Below are positions 50,757-62,435 of a stretch of 64,000 nt of DNA, piece by piece. The notes beneath the pieces were generated by a model that was not told the DNA's origin, did not search any database, and saw nothing but the letters and a program-made list of their open reading frames with translations. Positions within the stretch are counted from its first letter, which is position 1; every line of letters starts with the position of its first letter. A program made the translations under genes and the position numbers. Source of the DNA: Atrichornis clamosus (Eukaryota; Chordata; Aves; Passeriformes; Menuridae); contig WBMZ01011886.1 in assembly GCA_013400975.1 (NCBI GenBank), forward strand, positions 124,001-188,000. The letters run 5' to 3'.

Positions 50757-53700
50757 GAGATAATAATGATGTCTCAAACATTTGAGTTTTTCCACTAGCG
50801 GGCTTCTGCCCTTTTGGGGCTTTCTGGCTCACCAGCTAACTCAGTGACCCCAACAATGAACTTTTTCTGCTCAACCTCTCTATGATTTTAAACCTAAGAG
50901 CCTGACTTCCCATCAGCTCTTGATTCCCTCCTACTCTGTCTGTCATTTAGTTTGCTTGTGTTGGTCCTGTCTGTGTTTGTGTCTCCTGCACTTTTGGTCA
51001 TGACTATGGAAACCAACCCCATCCAACCTGTCAGTCAAGTCCACAGCACAGCTGGCACCTTTGGCAAAAACTCTAAACCACCAACAGCTTTTCTAAATAA
51101 TATTTCTAAATTATTATATTTATTACTATCTTGCAGTTTAATATTTGACCAGATTTTTATGATCTTGGTATTTGATTGCTGTGACAATTTTTTTTGCTCT
51201 TTTTGACATGTGTCTTCTTGCCCAATTATACCTATCAAAATTCTTATTCAAGGAGAACCTTCTTGTTCTAGGCTCGTTCTCCTATGGCTTGTGGCTATAG
51301 CAGTATTGCTCTGTGTCTCCACAGACTCTCCTTTTGCTAATTTCCAGCACAGGTCTTGTATTCCTCACAGCCTCTGTCTATTCCTTATGAACCTCTTAAT
51401 TGGTGTCAGGAGTCAACTCACAGCTTCCATTCCCATAACAACACCTTCCCCCATGCACTTTCTAATTTCTCAAGGAGGCTTCTGGTTTGCCTCCCTGCAA
51501 GACTTGAGGAAAACTCTCATAGCACATCTCCAGCAATGGCTGCCAGCACTGGCTGTTGCCACTGCCCTACCTTGTGTCAAATCTGCTGTTTCTTAGGCCA
51601 TATTTGAGAAACTAATGTGCTCTGTTTGTTGGGATAAAAAAGTCTGAACCACGGCTTCAGGCTCGTGGGCACCATGATGATGGAAGCAATAGAACTGTTT
51701 CAAGATCTGAGTCCTAACTCCATTGTTGCTGAATTTGATGGTCCCAGTAGACTCTCTGAACTTAAACCAGATCGAAGGAGAGCAGGACTCACATTGTGCA
51801 TTGTAGGTTTTGTATCAATCTCTACACATACTTCTGATCTGAATAGAGTTTTACAGCATGCAAGGGCTATTTATTTCCTGCCATATCTGTCTCCAGGTGA
51901 CAAAAAATGAAGTGTTACCATTTAATCACAGTATCACTTCCTCAGTAAAAATTATGCATAAAATTTTGTTGCTATGTATTGCACCTTCCAAAAATATAAA
52001 TAAATATCTGTACTCTTGTCAACGTTAGTGATTCCAGCTTTTGGGCTTTTTCACAGAAACTTCTACTCCAGCCTTTTTGAGTTACCAATTACCTCGTACT
52101 CTATACTTACCTAAGTAATGTATTCTTAATTTCTGTACTACGATAATACATTGTTTTGTGGGGGACTGCTCTCTGCTAACTAAAGGAATGTAATTTATCC
52201 AATAATGTAAGAAAATAAAAATGGATTTTATATAAGCTCTTACGAGCAAATCTAGTTTGTGTTATCAGGTTGGCAGGTCCATGACGATGCTTGATTATAA
52301 CTTATATCACCTGTTTAAAACTCTGTTAACAGTTTTTCAGCTCTATTTCCTTTGTGGTCAGGGTATTCCACAAACTGCAAAAAATAAAGGTAGTCTGAAA
52401 GAGCCTCATTGCTGCTGATATAACAGCAGTTTAAAAAAAGTCCTCCATAAAATCAGGTCATAACAGCAAGGAACTGACCTGTTGGGGAACTGCAGCCCAC
52501 GCTTGGGCAGGTCACACCACGGCACCAGGAATCGCTGCCTCGCAGGCGGCTGGATGGCCCTGTTCTGCTTGGCACAGCTGCAAACAGAAACGTGCTTGCT
52601 TGGCAACTGAAACACCCCAAGACCTCTCTGATGTTGCTTTCATAATCTGTATGAACACAAAAGAAAGAAAAGGCAATTTTAGTATCTTTTTATATGAGCA
52701 AAATATGTGGGGTTTTTTTTCTTCAATAATTTGGAAGATCTTATTTATTGTAAGGGTACTTAAAAAAAACTATGTATTAAAAATATATAATCAGAAATTG
52801 CACATTACATTATTCTGGTAGTTTTGAACATGCTCTCATTAGCTAAATGCTTTAATCATTACAGAGCAATGACAGTTACATTAAAAACATATTTTTCATG
52901 TAAATGAATTGTTCATCATCCAATTCAGGCAAAATCAGGCAAATTAACTCAGATTGCCTATATAAATACTCCAAAGGGAATGCTTCTGTAATCCCATCTG
53001 TTCATCAGTAGAGCTTGGGAAGCAAGTATCCCCAGAAAAAGCGTTCCAAGAAACACCTATGGGTTAAGAACTTCTTAAATCATTGCATCTTTTTGCAAAG
53101 TGAAGGTCTGTGCTTGACATCTTTATTCCTTCATAGAGTTTGTCTGCCCAAGGGTTGGAGAATACCTAATGTAAATTAGATTGCATAGAGGAAGTACAGA
53201 AAATCTTAATAAGTAACACATCCTTTCTGGGTTTGCATCTGCCACTCTGTGCAATAATCTCATACATTTCTCACCTCAAACTAAAACTCAGCTTTTCTTT
53301 ACTGCCAAAGCTGTGATGAAGTCTTTGTAGAGATCTTTATGTATTTACATTTGGCAAAGGGATAATCTGCCACATGCCAAATAGAAAACTTTTATGTGAT
53401 CATTCTAACACTTCAGTCTTTTAATCTGGAATAGAAAAGCCAAAGCAATGGGTGAGGGCTTCTTATCTTGTATTTACTCAGATTTCTGAAGTAGGTTTTT
53501 CTACTACATAAAAGAATGCTGCAGATTGTTATGTGACAAAGGATTTGTCTAGTTCATCAAATCTTTTGCTTTGGGACTTTTTTTGCCTCCAGTATTTACA
53601 AAAAGGCACATTCAATTTCTAGTAGCTACATTATTCTTTGACAAACCTTTCCCCCAATATTGCTATAGGCCTAATGTAAGCTATTCAGCTATGCTCACAA

Positions 53701-56700
53701 TTAGCCAGAGAATGAATTGCCTTGCAGAAAAGAAAGAAATTATGACTCAAAGACCTTTAAAATACATTCAATAAAATTGATAGAACCCTTCCAGCTTTTT
53801 GCCTGAGAGCAAAGCATTTCTCAGCAGGCCCATCAGGTCTGACACGGGAAAACCAGGGACCCACTCACACTGCCTCCTGGCTGATGCACACACATTTATG
53901 CAGAGCAGCCTCTTTTCCAGTCTCTGATCCCACATGTCAGGCCCAGTTAGATGATGGGTCATTCCTGGGTGTTCTAAGGAGCATTCAGTTATTGCTTTTT
54001 TTTTTTCATATATATATGAATACATACCTTGAGTTATACATATGTTGAGTTGTTAAGACATCATTGTTATCACCGTTTAAGGAGTTTGTGAAGATGGCTT
54101 TTAAAATCCATAAAGTTTCTGGGACTATTCAAAACTGTTTTAAAATTAATTTACCTGCTTTTTAATTATGATTTGCTTTTTTCTCTCTCTTCTTTCTTTT
54201 TCCAAATGTGGTGTGTTCTAACCCACTTCAGATCCTAAATCCTTTGTTGTACAGCTGACAGGAGGTTGACTTAGTACAAGGGAACTAAAGATGTGAGGAT
54301 AAGAAGCAGCAGGCACGGGAAACAGTGGCAGGGATAGCTTTTCCTATGGCAATGAAAAGTTAATCTGACTTGATATTGTAGAAAAACACAGCCTTTGACT
54401 TAGCACAGGAAAGGCTGTTGCCCAGGGTCCTCCTGAAGCACAGGATGGTCAGGTGTTTCACTCCTGGCAGAGGTGGGGGTTCTAAGGTCAGGAATACAAC
54501 TGCCACAGTGGTGGTGAGCTCTGTGGCCGTGTCCCATCAGAAGGGTACTGCTGTGAAGTGCTCCATTTTTGCTCAGGCATTCAAAGATCATAAGTCAAAC
54601 AGCAAGACTGTGTGAGTATTTAAAAGAGTAACATTAGAAAGCACTGTTTACTATCTTACTACCTATACGTTAAAATCTACTTTTACTATCTAGAAGCTCC
54701 TTAAATAAATTTAAACATGTTTTTCCTTAGTAGCCTAGAAAATCAGGAGACAGGAAAAATTCCATTATCAGAAGTTTCAGGATAAAATTCTGTAAACTGG
54801 CAGTGCTGACTGTATGAAATGCTACCTTTTCAATTACCAATTCATTTTGTGTTATTTTTTCTGCCTTATTTCTGAAGAAAATCCATCTTCCTTACCAGCC
54901 CCATTCTGCTTTTCTTATGAGCTCTAACAAGATCACAGCATGAGGCAGTGTGGTTGCCTTCAACAGACAGAACAGGGTTGTGATCATTTGCTGAGATATC
55001 CAGGCCTGTAATTGCTTAATAATAACCATATCTGGTCTTTTTTTGTGCAGCAATCCTGTGTTAAAGCTGTCTCTGACTCTTAGCTAACCCAGAGTTGTGG
55101 TGCAAAAAGTATAGCTGCATACAAATGGTGAGACAAATATAGAAACCATCAGATATGTAAAATGCTTCAATACAGGAGTAAGAGCAGCTGGCAGAGAAAT
55201 TCCTGCTATGGGAAAACCAGGCTTGAGAAGCCCTTGGTTTCCTGAAATAAAATAGTACGTAGCTATACTTAGGAAATACAGTTCTGTATCTCAAATTATA
55301 GTTGTACATAACATCCTGCTTGCTTTTGGTCACTTTTCAATTTTTCTTAATTGCTTTTCTGATCTGACAGTGAATCCTCACTGCTGAACATGATTACTTT
55401 ATTCTCTCAAAGCTATTCATTAAGGAATGCCACTTGGTTGAGGGTTAGGAGACAGTCTTGGAGGAAAGACTTCTGTGAAATGGCTTCTATATTAAACTGG
55501 TTTAAGGACTATGATTGATTGGTATGAATTTCTCTGGACCAACTACTATAAACATTAATTCTTGTAAGAGTAAGACCTTAGGATATTCAGGTGACATTTT
55601 TTTTTAATGCAGGAGGAAATTAATGTCTGGGACATGTTGTCAAGTAGCAGTTGTACCTGTCACCATCACTTTGTGCCTGTGTACATGAATTGTATCACAA
55701 TTGTATAGAACAAAATGACAGTCCAGATGTGAAAGTTAGACAGAAGAATATACAGACTCAGACAAGACACCATCTTCCTTTTCTGATTAAATTTTACCAT
55801 TTTGAGTAACATCCCAAGATAATAAGCATGGCAATTCTATGAATAAAAATGCAGTCCATCAATTTTATTTAATATTTTTTCATATGTTAATGATGAGTTT
55901 CTCCACATATGCCTTTTTTCAGCACTGAGGAGTATTACAGTGTAGAAAATGCTATTGAGGAGAAACTAAGAGGAATAAAGAGCAGAGCAACAGCAATCAA
56001 TACGAGGATAGGAAATCTGGTAAAGACAAAACAATTTAGTTATAAGCCATGACTTAAGTTTATATAACTAGTCAAAACTTATAGATCTAATGTCCTGACA
56101 GTCCACCATTTAGTCAGCTTGTTGCTCAAAAGTACTTGAGAAAAAACAGATGTTTGCATCAAAAGTGAGTGAGGCTCATGCCTGGTTGCAGAGAGAGAAG
56201 ATTATGAGTCTCTCCATCTAAATCAAGATAGCTATGAACTATATAGTAGGGCATAAATATGGAATAAAACAAGTGCCCTGTTCTCATGATGATGGGATGA
56301 TAGGAATGGTGGCTGGAGTCACAAGACTTCAGGACAGATTGGGTAGATGCTGAAGCAAAGCACTGGACCGTGCAGAAAGCAGATTATATCTGGCAGCAGA
56401 TTTTCCAAGTACTTTTCCACTTCTGTGATGATACGAGCTATGCAAGATCATGATGATTTGCTTAAATCAAAGTATTCTATTAATTTATACTTTTGCCCAT
56501 GGTACGTACTTAAATAACTGTGCAAGGTGTGTGTTACGAGAGCCCAGAGACTCACAGCTGCAGGACAGAAAGGAGGAATAAGTCAAACCAACCTAGCGGG
56601 CTTTAGGGTGCACATAGCTGTTAGACTTCAAGGTGTTCTCAAACTGACTGTCCAGCTTTACATTTCTCAATCTGATTAACAGCATAGTACTCTACAAACT

Positions 56701-59700
56701 TGCTAATACATTAGTCTAAGGAAAACAACCCTAAATCTGTAGAAGATGATTTCATTCTCTGAGGAAGGCAATAGTAACATTAACAAAAATATTTCCTCCC
56801 CAAAATTTCAAGTAGGAACAGAAAAAATAATTGCTAGTTTGATCAGTCTTACAGTGCATGAGCTTTCCATACTTAAGTTTTACCCATCAGATCAAAAGAT
56901 TGACTTCTACGAGACTGCATTGAACTTCTTTAAATTTTTGCAAATAAAAAGGCAGTAATATCACAGAGGAACCATGTTGTTCATATCTGAATAGATTTTC
57001 TGACTCAAGTAATTACATTAAATTAAAAAATTAAAAATATAGATTCCCATGTAGAGCAAATGATTTATCAACCTTTCAGAAGTTTTACCTACAGAAAAAT
57101 GTCTTCTGCATTCAAGCCTGTAAAACCTCAATTTTAAATTGTATGCAAATAAATAAATTCCCATTTTTTTAAACTGAAAGCATATTCATGTTGGAAATTC
57201 TGAGGATTTTGAGTTTTAAAGAAATCTAAGTCATGCAACATTTCAAGGGATTTGTCAACCTAATTAAAGGGCAGACTAAAATTATTAAAGAGATTACTTG
57301 GCCTCCCATGTCTAGGTGTCTAACACTGGTTCAGTTATTGGACTTCAGTGGGAATAAATCTAAGGCCATGGTTCTGGAAAATATACACACTTAAATATCT
57401 TTTTATGCAAATGACAAGACATGAACTCATACATCTCCTAAGGTCACTGTTTTTTAACTAGATATATCTATCTGAGTTGACTTTTTCAGGAATATTTTCC
57501 CAAATCAAAGCCTAAAATAATATACCTGCTGCAGAATGTGTAAGTATATCTGGTGGGGGTAGAGAATGTTCTTGTGTCCTTTGACTCCTGGCATTCTGCT
57601 ACATGATCAAACTGCCACAGATGATATTTTCAAGGACAGCTGATCATACTGCACTTAAACAAACAACAATATTCAGCTACAGTGCAAAATCCAAGGCTAT
57701 GAAAACAACATTATACTTTACAGGAACATTTGTAGATTCAAGTTCATTGACAAAGTTGGGGAGCTTAAAACTTAGAGACATTAGCAATTTCTGACCCAAA
57801 TACCTCTCACACACAAATATACATTAAAAGGAAAACAAATAAAACCCAAAATACCCAAAAAACCCCACACTCAAAAAAAGCAACCCAAAACTGGCTGCAT
57901 GTAAGCTATCATTGTGTGGCAGAGCATGTTCTTTTCTTTGCAATATACATAATGAAATACGATCACTCACCAGTTCATCACTCAAAAAGCTAAATCAGAT
58001 TTTACTGTGAAAATGCAATTTCATCTCATCAGGTCCCATAGTGCTGAAATGCTAAACTTAACAATAGAAACTGATGTGATATGCTTGAAATTAAATTGAA
58101 TCACTACAAACAATGGGTTTTTCAGGGACTGGCCTTGACTGAATATGTTTTTCCACTTCATTTTGCAAAGCAATCATCAAGTCTTATGGTTTCAAGCAAT
58201 CTAAATGGCATGTAGGTTGAGCAAATAGAAAAGCAACGTCACTGAAAAAATGCCACCCATGAAGAAGGAGAAATTATCGCACACAGCACTGAAGGCCTTA
58301 TCACTTCCACATTTCATGAGGTCCTTTTAAGCAAAGAAAGGAGCCCAGCCTTAAACCAGTGAAGTCAGTAAAAAAGATTTAGATTTCTTTAATCTCTGAA
58401 TAAGGTCCAGTGTCTAAAGCCTCTTGCGTGAAACTAATGCAAGATCGTAAAAGATGGATACAGAGGCATGAATTTGAATTTTTTATCAAACATCAGAAAT
58501 TTTGTCAAGAACCATTGAGAGGAAAACAGAAGGACAAGTTCTCCGCCCACAGGCAACAAACCTCAGAGACAGCCTGACGGGCACCCGTGGCCAAGGCCAG
58601 CCACCCTAGTGGACAGTATGGGCCATGGGCTGAGCGGAGATGCTGCTCTGCATGGCTGCTTGCTCCACACAGAAAAGTTGGGAATTTTCCTCTAGAGGGA
58701 CAGATTCTTACAGTGATTTTCATCCGCTTTTCCAGGAAGGAGGGGACAGTATAGACCTGAGAGTATCACTGATATATAGTAAAATGAAGGCTTGTTTAAC
58801 TCATAAACAATCATTTTAAAAACTACAAACAAAACAGGATGCGTCTCAGTCTGAATTTAGTGTTTTGTGGTAATTTACTTCCTTGAGATACTGTGAGAGA
58901 CAGATTTCTTCAATACAGCCACCATATACTAATTTTTTTTTTTTCTCTGTCTCCAAGTAGAAAATAAAATATCAGGGAGAAATACCCGGTATTTGTTTCT
59001 TTTAGAGCTAAACTGCCAGCCAGTTCCTCCTTTCAGAGCCAGATGGCTGTGAGGTAATTCCAGTATCAACTGTCCAATTCCTAGATGCCTGTTTAACAAT
59101 ATTGTTCATTTTAAATTGTTTACTCTAAGGATAGATCTGCAGGGAGGTTTTACGGTCTCTGTCCTTACTTAGGGGAAAGCCTGTATGAGTAAAAAAGGCA
59201 TTAGGAAAGTAAAACCTGTGAGGTTTCCTGGGGCATACTTTCTCCTAATCCTTCCAGGAAAATAATGAGTTGAGTGGCTTATTGAAGCAAAAGGTCTCAG
59301 TTGTCAAACTGCTTCAGTCCTTACGCAATATGGACATCAGAGCCTTCCCTCCAGGACAGCAAACATGTCCACAGCAGTGTTCTCTCCTCAGAACTGAGTT
59401 CCACTGCCTTCTTGTTGGCCTCCAGAAGCCCTCTTTCTCAGTGATGTGTTTCTGAGCATTCACCTCAGAAGCTACAGAGACTCCTGAAGAATTTCTGGGG
59501 AAAATATGTAAATTCACAGAACCCAGCTCAGTACCACACATGGGAAGCCTGCAACACTCACAGTGGGTTAATTCCACTGCTGCAGCTGCTACAATAGGAA
59601 CCCAGAATTTGCTAAAACAAGAGTTTCCTGTTTACCTTAACAAAGAACAGGGGCTTTGAAGGCTCTAGTCTTCCCTCCATGTCTTATAGCTACTGTATAG

Positions 59701-60947
59701 CTCATAAATTCAACAGATATATCAGACTAGTGCTAATAATAATGAAATTTTGTCTCCCTTCTACATTCATGTTCTTGTTCTAGGTAAGTTATACAACTAA
59801 GGTGAAAAAATGCAGACCTGCTACAGTCAATGAGGTTAATTTCTACCAGTGGAGAATCTCACAGATGATATATCAAGAATACCACCTGAGTCAAACTAAG
59901 ACATTTTTACCTTCACAAATATAAAGAAACTTTAACTAATAAAAATATTCACCATTTTCTTCCACTCACATTAAAAATTAGACTAGCTTTTCTTTTTTTT
60001 TTTCTTTCCATGGGCAAAACTTCTGAAAAGTCGGCAAACCATATGTTAGCCCCGACAGCACAGAATTTTCACTTTTTTATATTATTTTCTTAAAAGCAAA
60101 GTCTACTGAAGTTATAATGGCAGTTTTCACGATTGTCTTTTCAGTTCTGGGCAATGAAAGAAGTCTAATGTAGCCTGCAGGAATATAGTCAAACCAAATT
60201 GATAAAGTCAGATCAAATGAGGAAAAATTAAGCATGGAAAGCCCACACAGCTAACTATGTTTTTATACATCATTTTATTCTGGTGAAAATAATTTTGCAA
60301 AATGCCAGTATCTCAGCAACTTCTACATCACATGTTCCTCTACAGGCTGTCCCTGGAAAGTCAACAGTAAACTGTGAATTACACTGTGATCCCTTTGATT
60401 TCTCTCAGCCATTTTGCTTGGTGGCAATGTTTCTGCAGGTCAGAGCCTGCTTTGCTTATGTCTGTGCTGCTGCAGTGTTTGGGAAGGGTGTCAGGAGCAG
60501 AAAAGGCAAGAGATAACTGTGACAGCATAAACGATAGCTTGTGCTATCTTGGGACAAAATTTGCATAGGGCTCCACAGGAAAGGTTCAACTTTGTATTAT
60601 AAGAGAAAAGATAGTAATTTAGGAGTTATGTGACGAGAGAGACTGATGATAGAGATTAATTTTGGAGTACCCTTTTTATTATGTTGATATGGACAGATAG
60701 AGTAAGGGTGAGTAACTAAGTTGCCTTGAGCAGGAATTTTAATGGTGAGGGAGAGCAGAATTTGGAATGTGAATCGGGAAAAAGCAACTGAAATTTGAAA
60801 GCACATTGAGCTTGGGGAACTAGAGATAGTCATTAGGGAATATGACCCCCATTACATATATTACCTTAGGAATATTTGTACTTAGACATTACATTTTGAA
60901 TGTGTCATTCTTTAGCAGTCCTTCCTAGGGCTATACAAACAGTCTCT
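50757..60947. other. Intergenic, about 10 kb, no gene recognised
   Basis: No supportable gene. Minor features: a T-run and the 16-bp palindrome TTCATATATATATGAA at 54005-54020; an A/C-rich low-complexity stretch at about 57830-57895; T-runs at about 58931-58943 and 59993-60004. A moderately GC-rich patch (54415-54560) is open on both strands but matches nothing known to me. Confidence 0.5.
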
Positions 60948-61035
60948 GGAAGTTAACCTGATAATTCCCTTTCCCTTGTTCTTTTTTCTTTGGAAGTTAA
61001 CCTGATAATTCCCTTTTCCTTGTTCTTCTTTCTTT
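60948..61035. repeat. Two-copy tandem duplication, 44-bp period
   Basis: 'ggaagttaacctgataattc' begins at 60948 and again at 60992, each followed by a C/T-rich tail. The second copy runs into a pure pyrimidine tract (about 61023-61060), so slippage in that tract is a likely cause. Confidence 0.92.
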
Positions 61036-61339
61036 TTCTTTTTCTTTTTTTTTTCTTTTGGCAATCAAAGACTTTCTGAAGGCTGGTGAACAGAAGTAAT
61101 TGGCTTTCACACAGTAAGTATCAAGATTTCATTTTGATTTGTTAGAGGATTAATTTAAACCTGAGTTTCAATGCCTACTTTCTTAAAATGATATAACTAT
61201 ATAGATTTTCTCCATTCTTATGTTCATGTAATCTAATTAACAAAGGTTAAAGGATTAAACTTTTCTTAAAAGTTGATAAATGTGAGGTTAATGAGCAGTT
61301 GGAGGAGCAATTTGAACCACACAACCATCCTACTTGGTT
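61036..61339. other. Intergenic with pyrimidine tract
   Basis: Starts with a TTTTTC/T-run tract to about 61060, then AT-rich sequence with nothing recognised. Confidence 0.5.
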
Positions 61340-61510
61340 CTAAATTAACTGTAATTGTTCAGAAAATGGACCTAGGTATCATCATGGACAATGTAATACA
61401 AACCTCTGATCTCTGTGTGAGAGCCGTTAAGAAGCAAACAAATTGCTAGAATTTAAAAGGAGCAGGTGGGAAAGTAACAGCAAAAGTATAATAATGCCAT
61501 TCTCTGAATT
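61340..61510 (+). mobile_element. Possible ancient CR1/LINE reverse-transcriptase remnant
   Basis: The order of words (a 'gacctaggtatcatcatgga' segment, then 'gagccgttaagaagcaaaca', then 'attgctagaatttaaaagga') mirrors the CR1/L3 reverse-transcriptase C-terminal pattern 'DLGVIVD...AVKKANKLLGxxKR'. Highly decayed, so this is a tentative call by eye. Confidence 0.4.
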
Positions 61511-62236
61511 GACAGAATGATGCATCTGGCTTTAGGTTTCCTATTCCCCCGAAAGTAAATGTAGAAAAGTAAAGGGCTCAGAGATAGATGAAGAGAATAA
61601 GGTAGATTAAGAGAATAATGCGATAGAGGAAGGAGAGAATGGTACTATTTTCAGAGAATAATTGAAACATATGCACAATAGTAAATGAAAAATCTCTTAA
61701 TTTTTTTCATTTAGCTGTTCCTCTTTCTAAAGCAGCTGTACTATGGTACATCCAGTCCTGATGGTGTCGGTACTATTCGTACTACAGATAAGTCTTATCT
61801 ACTTTCTAGGTGATAAAATTAGTATGAAGAATTCTATATTAAGGATTTTCTTGAAGCCAGCCCCATGAGCATCTTGCTATTTAATCTGTCTTTTACATTT
61901 TCCTGTGACCAGTTTCCTATCCCTACTGAGGCCTATTGATGCTGCTGAGAGTAATGCTTACTGGGAATGCAATTCAGCTCATCCGTGCTAGCAGTAGTGA
62001 GCAGATGACACAGACGTGCATGGCACTGCTATGCAGATCACACACAACTCCGGCTGTTCTTCAGAATGTTTGATCACGTCAGTAAATTGTCTCATCCTCA
62101 GGTGTATTCTCTCCTGCATAAGGACCGGCAGGTTGGCTCTGAGTCCAGGGGAGGGAAGACAATGTTAGCAGGTAGATGAAATCACTCTGAAGGGTTTTCT
62201 GCGCAGTCATCTGTGGTTAGAGGTAGCTATTCCTTC
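61511..62236. other. Intergenic upstream of the CpG-rich patch
   Basis: AT-rich, grading into higher GC after about 62000. Nothing recognised. Confidence 0.5.
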
Positions 62237-62435
62237 CGGCCGACTGAGCCGGTTGCTAAGGCGCGCTGTCTCAGCTCGCTGTGTCACTAAACCCTCACAG
62301 CCAGCATCTCCAAACGGCTTCAGTTGCCTGGGAGACCCCGCTCCATCCTGGCGAGCAGCAGCTGGCCTCCCTTTCGCACACCTTCACGGGGTCTCTGCCG
62401 AGCCACAGAGACCAGCCTCAGCACAGAGCTGCCAG
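62237..62435 (+). promoter_or_regulatory. CpG-dense patch with X-box and splice donor: candidate promoter/first exon
   Basis: About 13 CpG dinucleotides in 200 bp, against a very CpG-poor background. It contains an exact match to the RFX X-box consensus RYYNYY-N2-RRNRAC (GTTGCC-TG-GGAGAC, 62323-62336) and a further half-site-like GTTGCTAAGG upstream (about 62252-62261). A strong donor CAG|GTGAGC lies at 62435/62436. Together these resemble the promoter and first exon of an RFX-regulated transcript on the plus strand. The open frame across it (131 codons from 62253) has no recognised homology, and I cannot link the patch to CADPS2 or any other gene. A CpG-rich repeat remnant is the alternative. 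Confidence 0.35.
62323..62336. promoter_or_regulatory. RFX/X-box motif match
   Basis: GTTGCCTGGGAGAC fits RYYNYY-N(1-3)-RRNRAC with no mismatch. The motif is bound by RFX-family factors, many of whose targets are ciliary genes. A single 14-bp match can occur by chance. The CpG-dense setting is what makes it interesting. Confidence 0.4.

Noticed and set aside
54415..54600. GC-richer patch open on both strands, considered as a retrocopy
   Set aside because: No protein family recognised, no poly(A) tail or target duplication seen.
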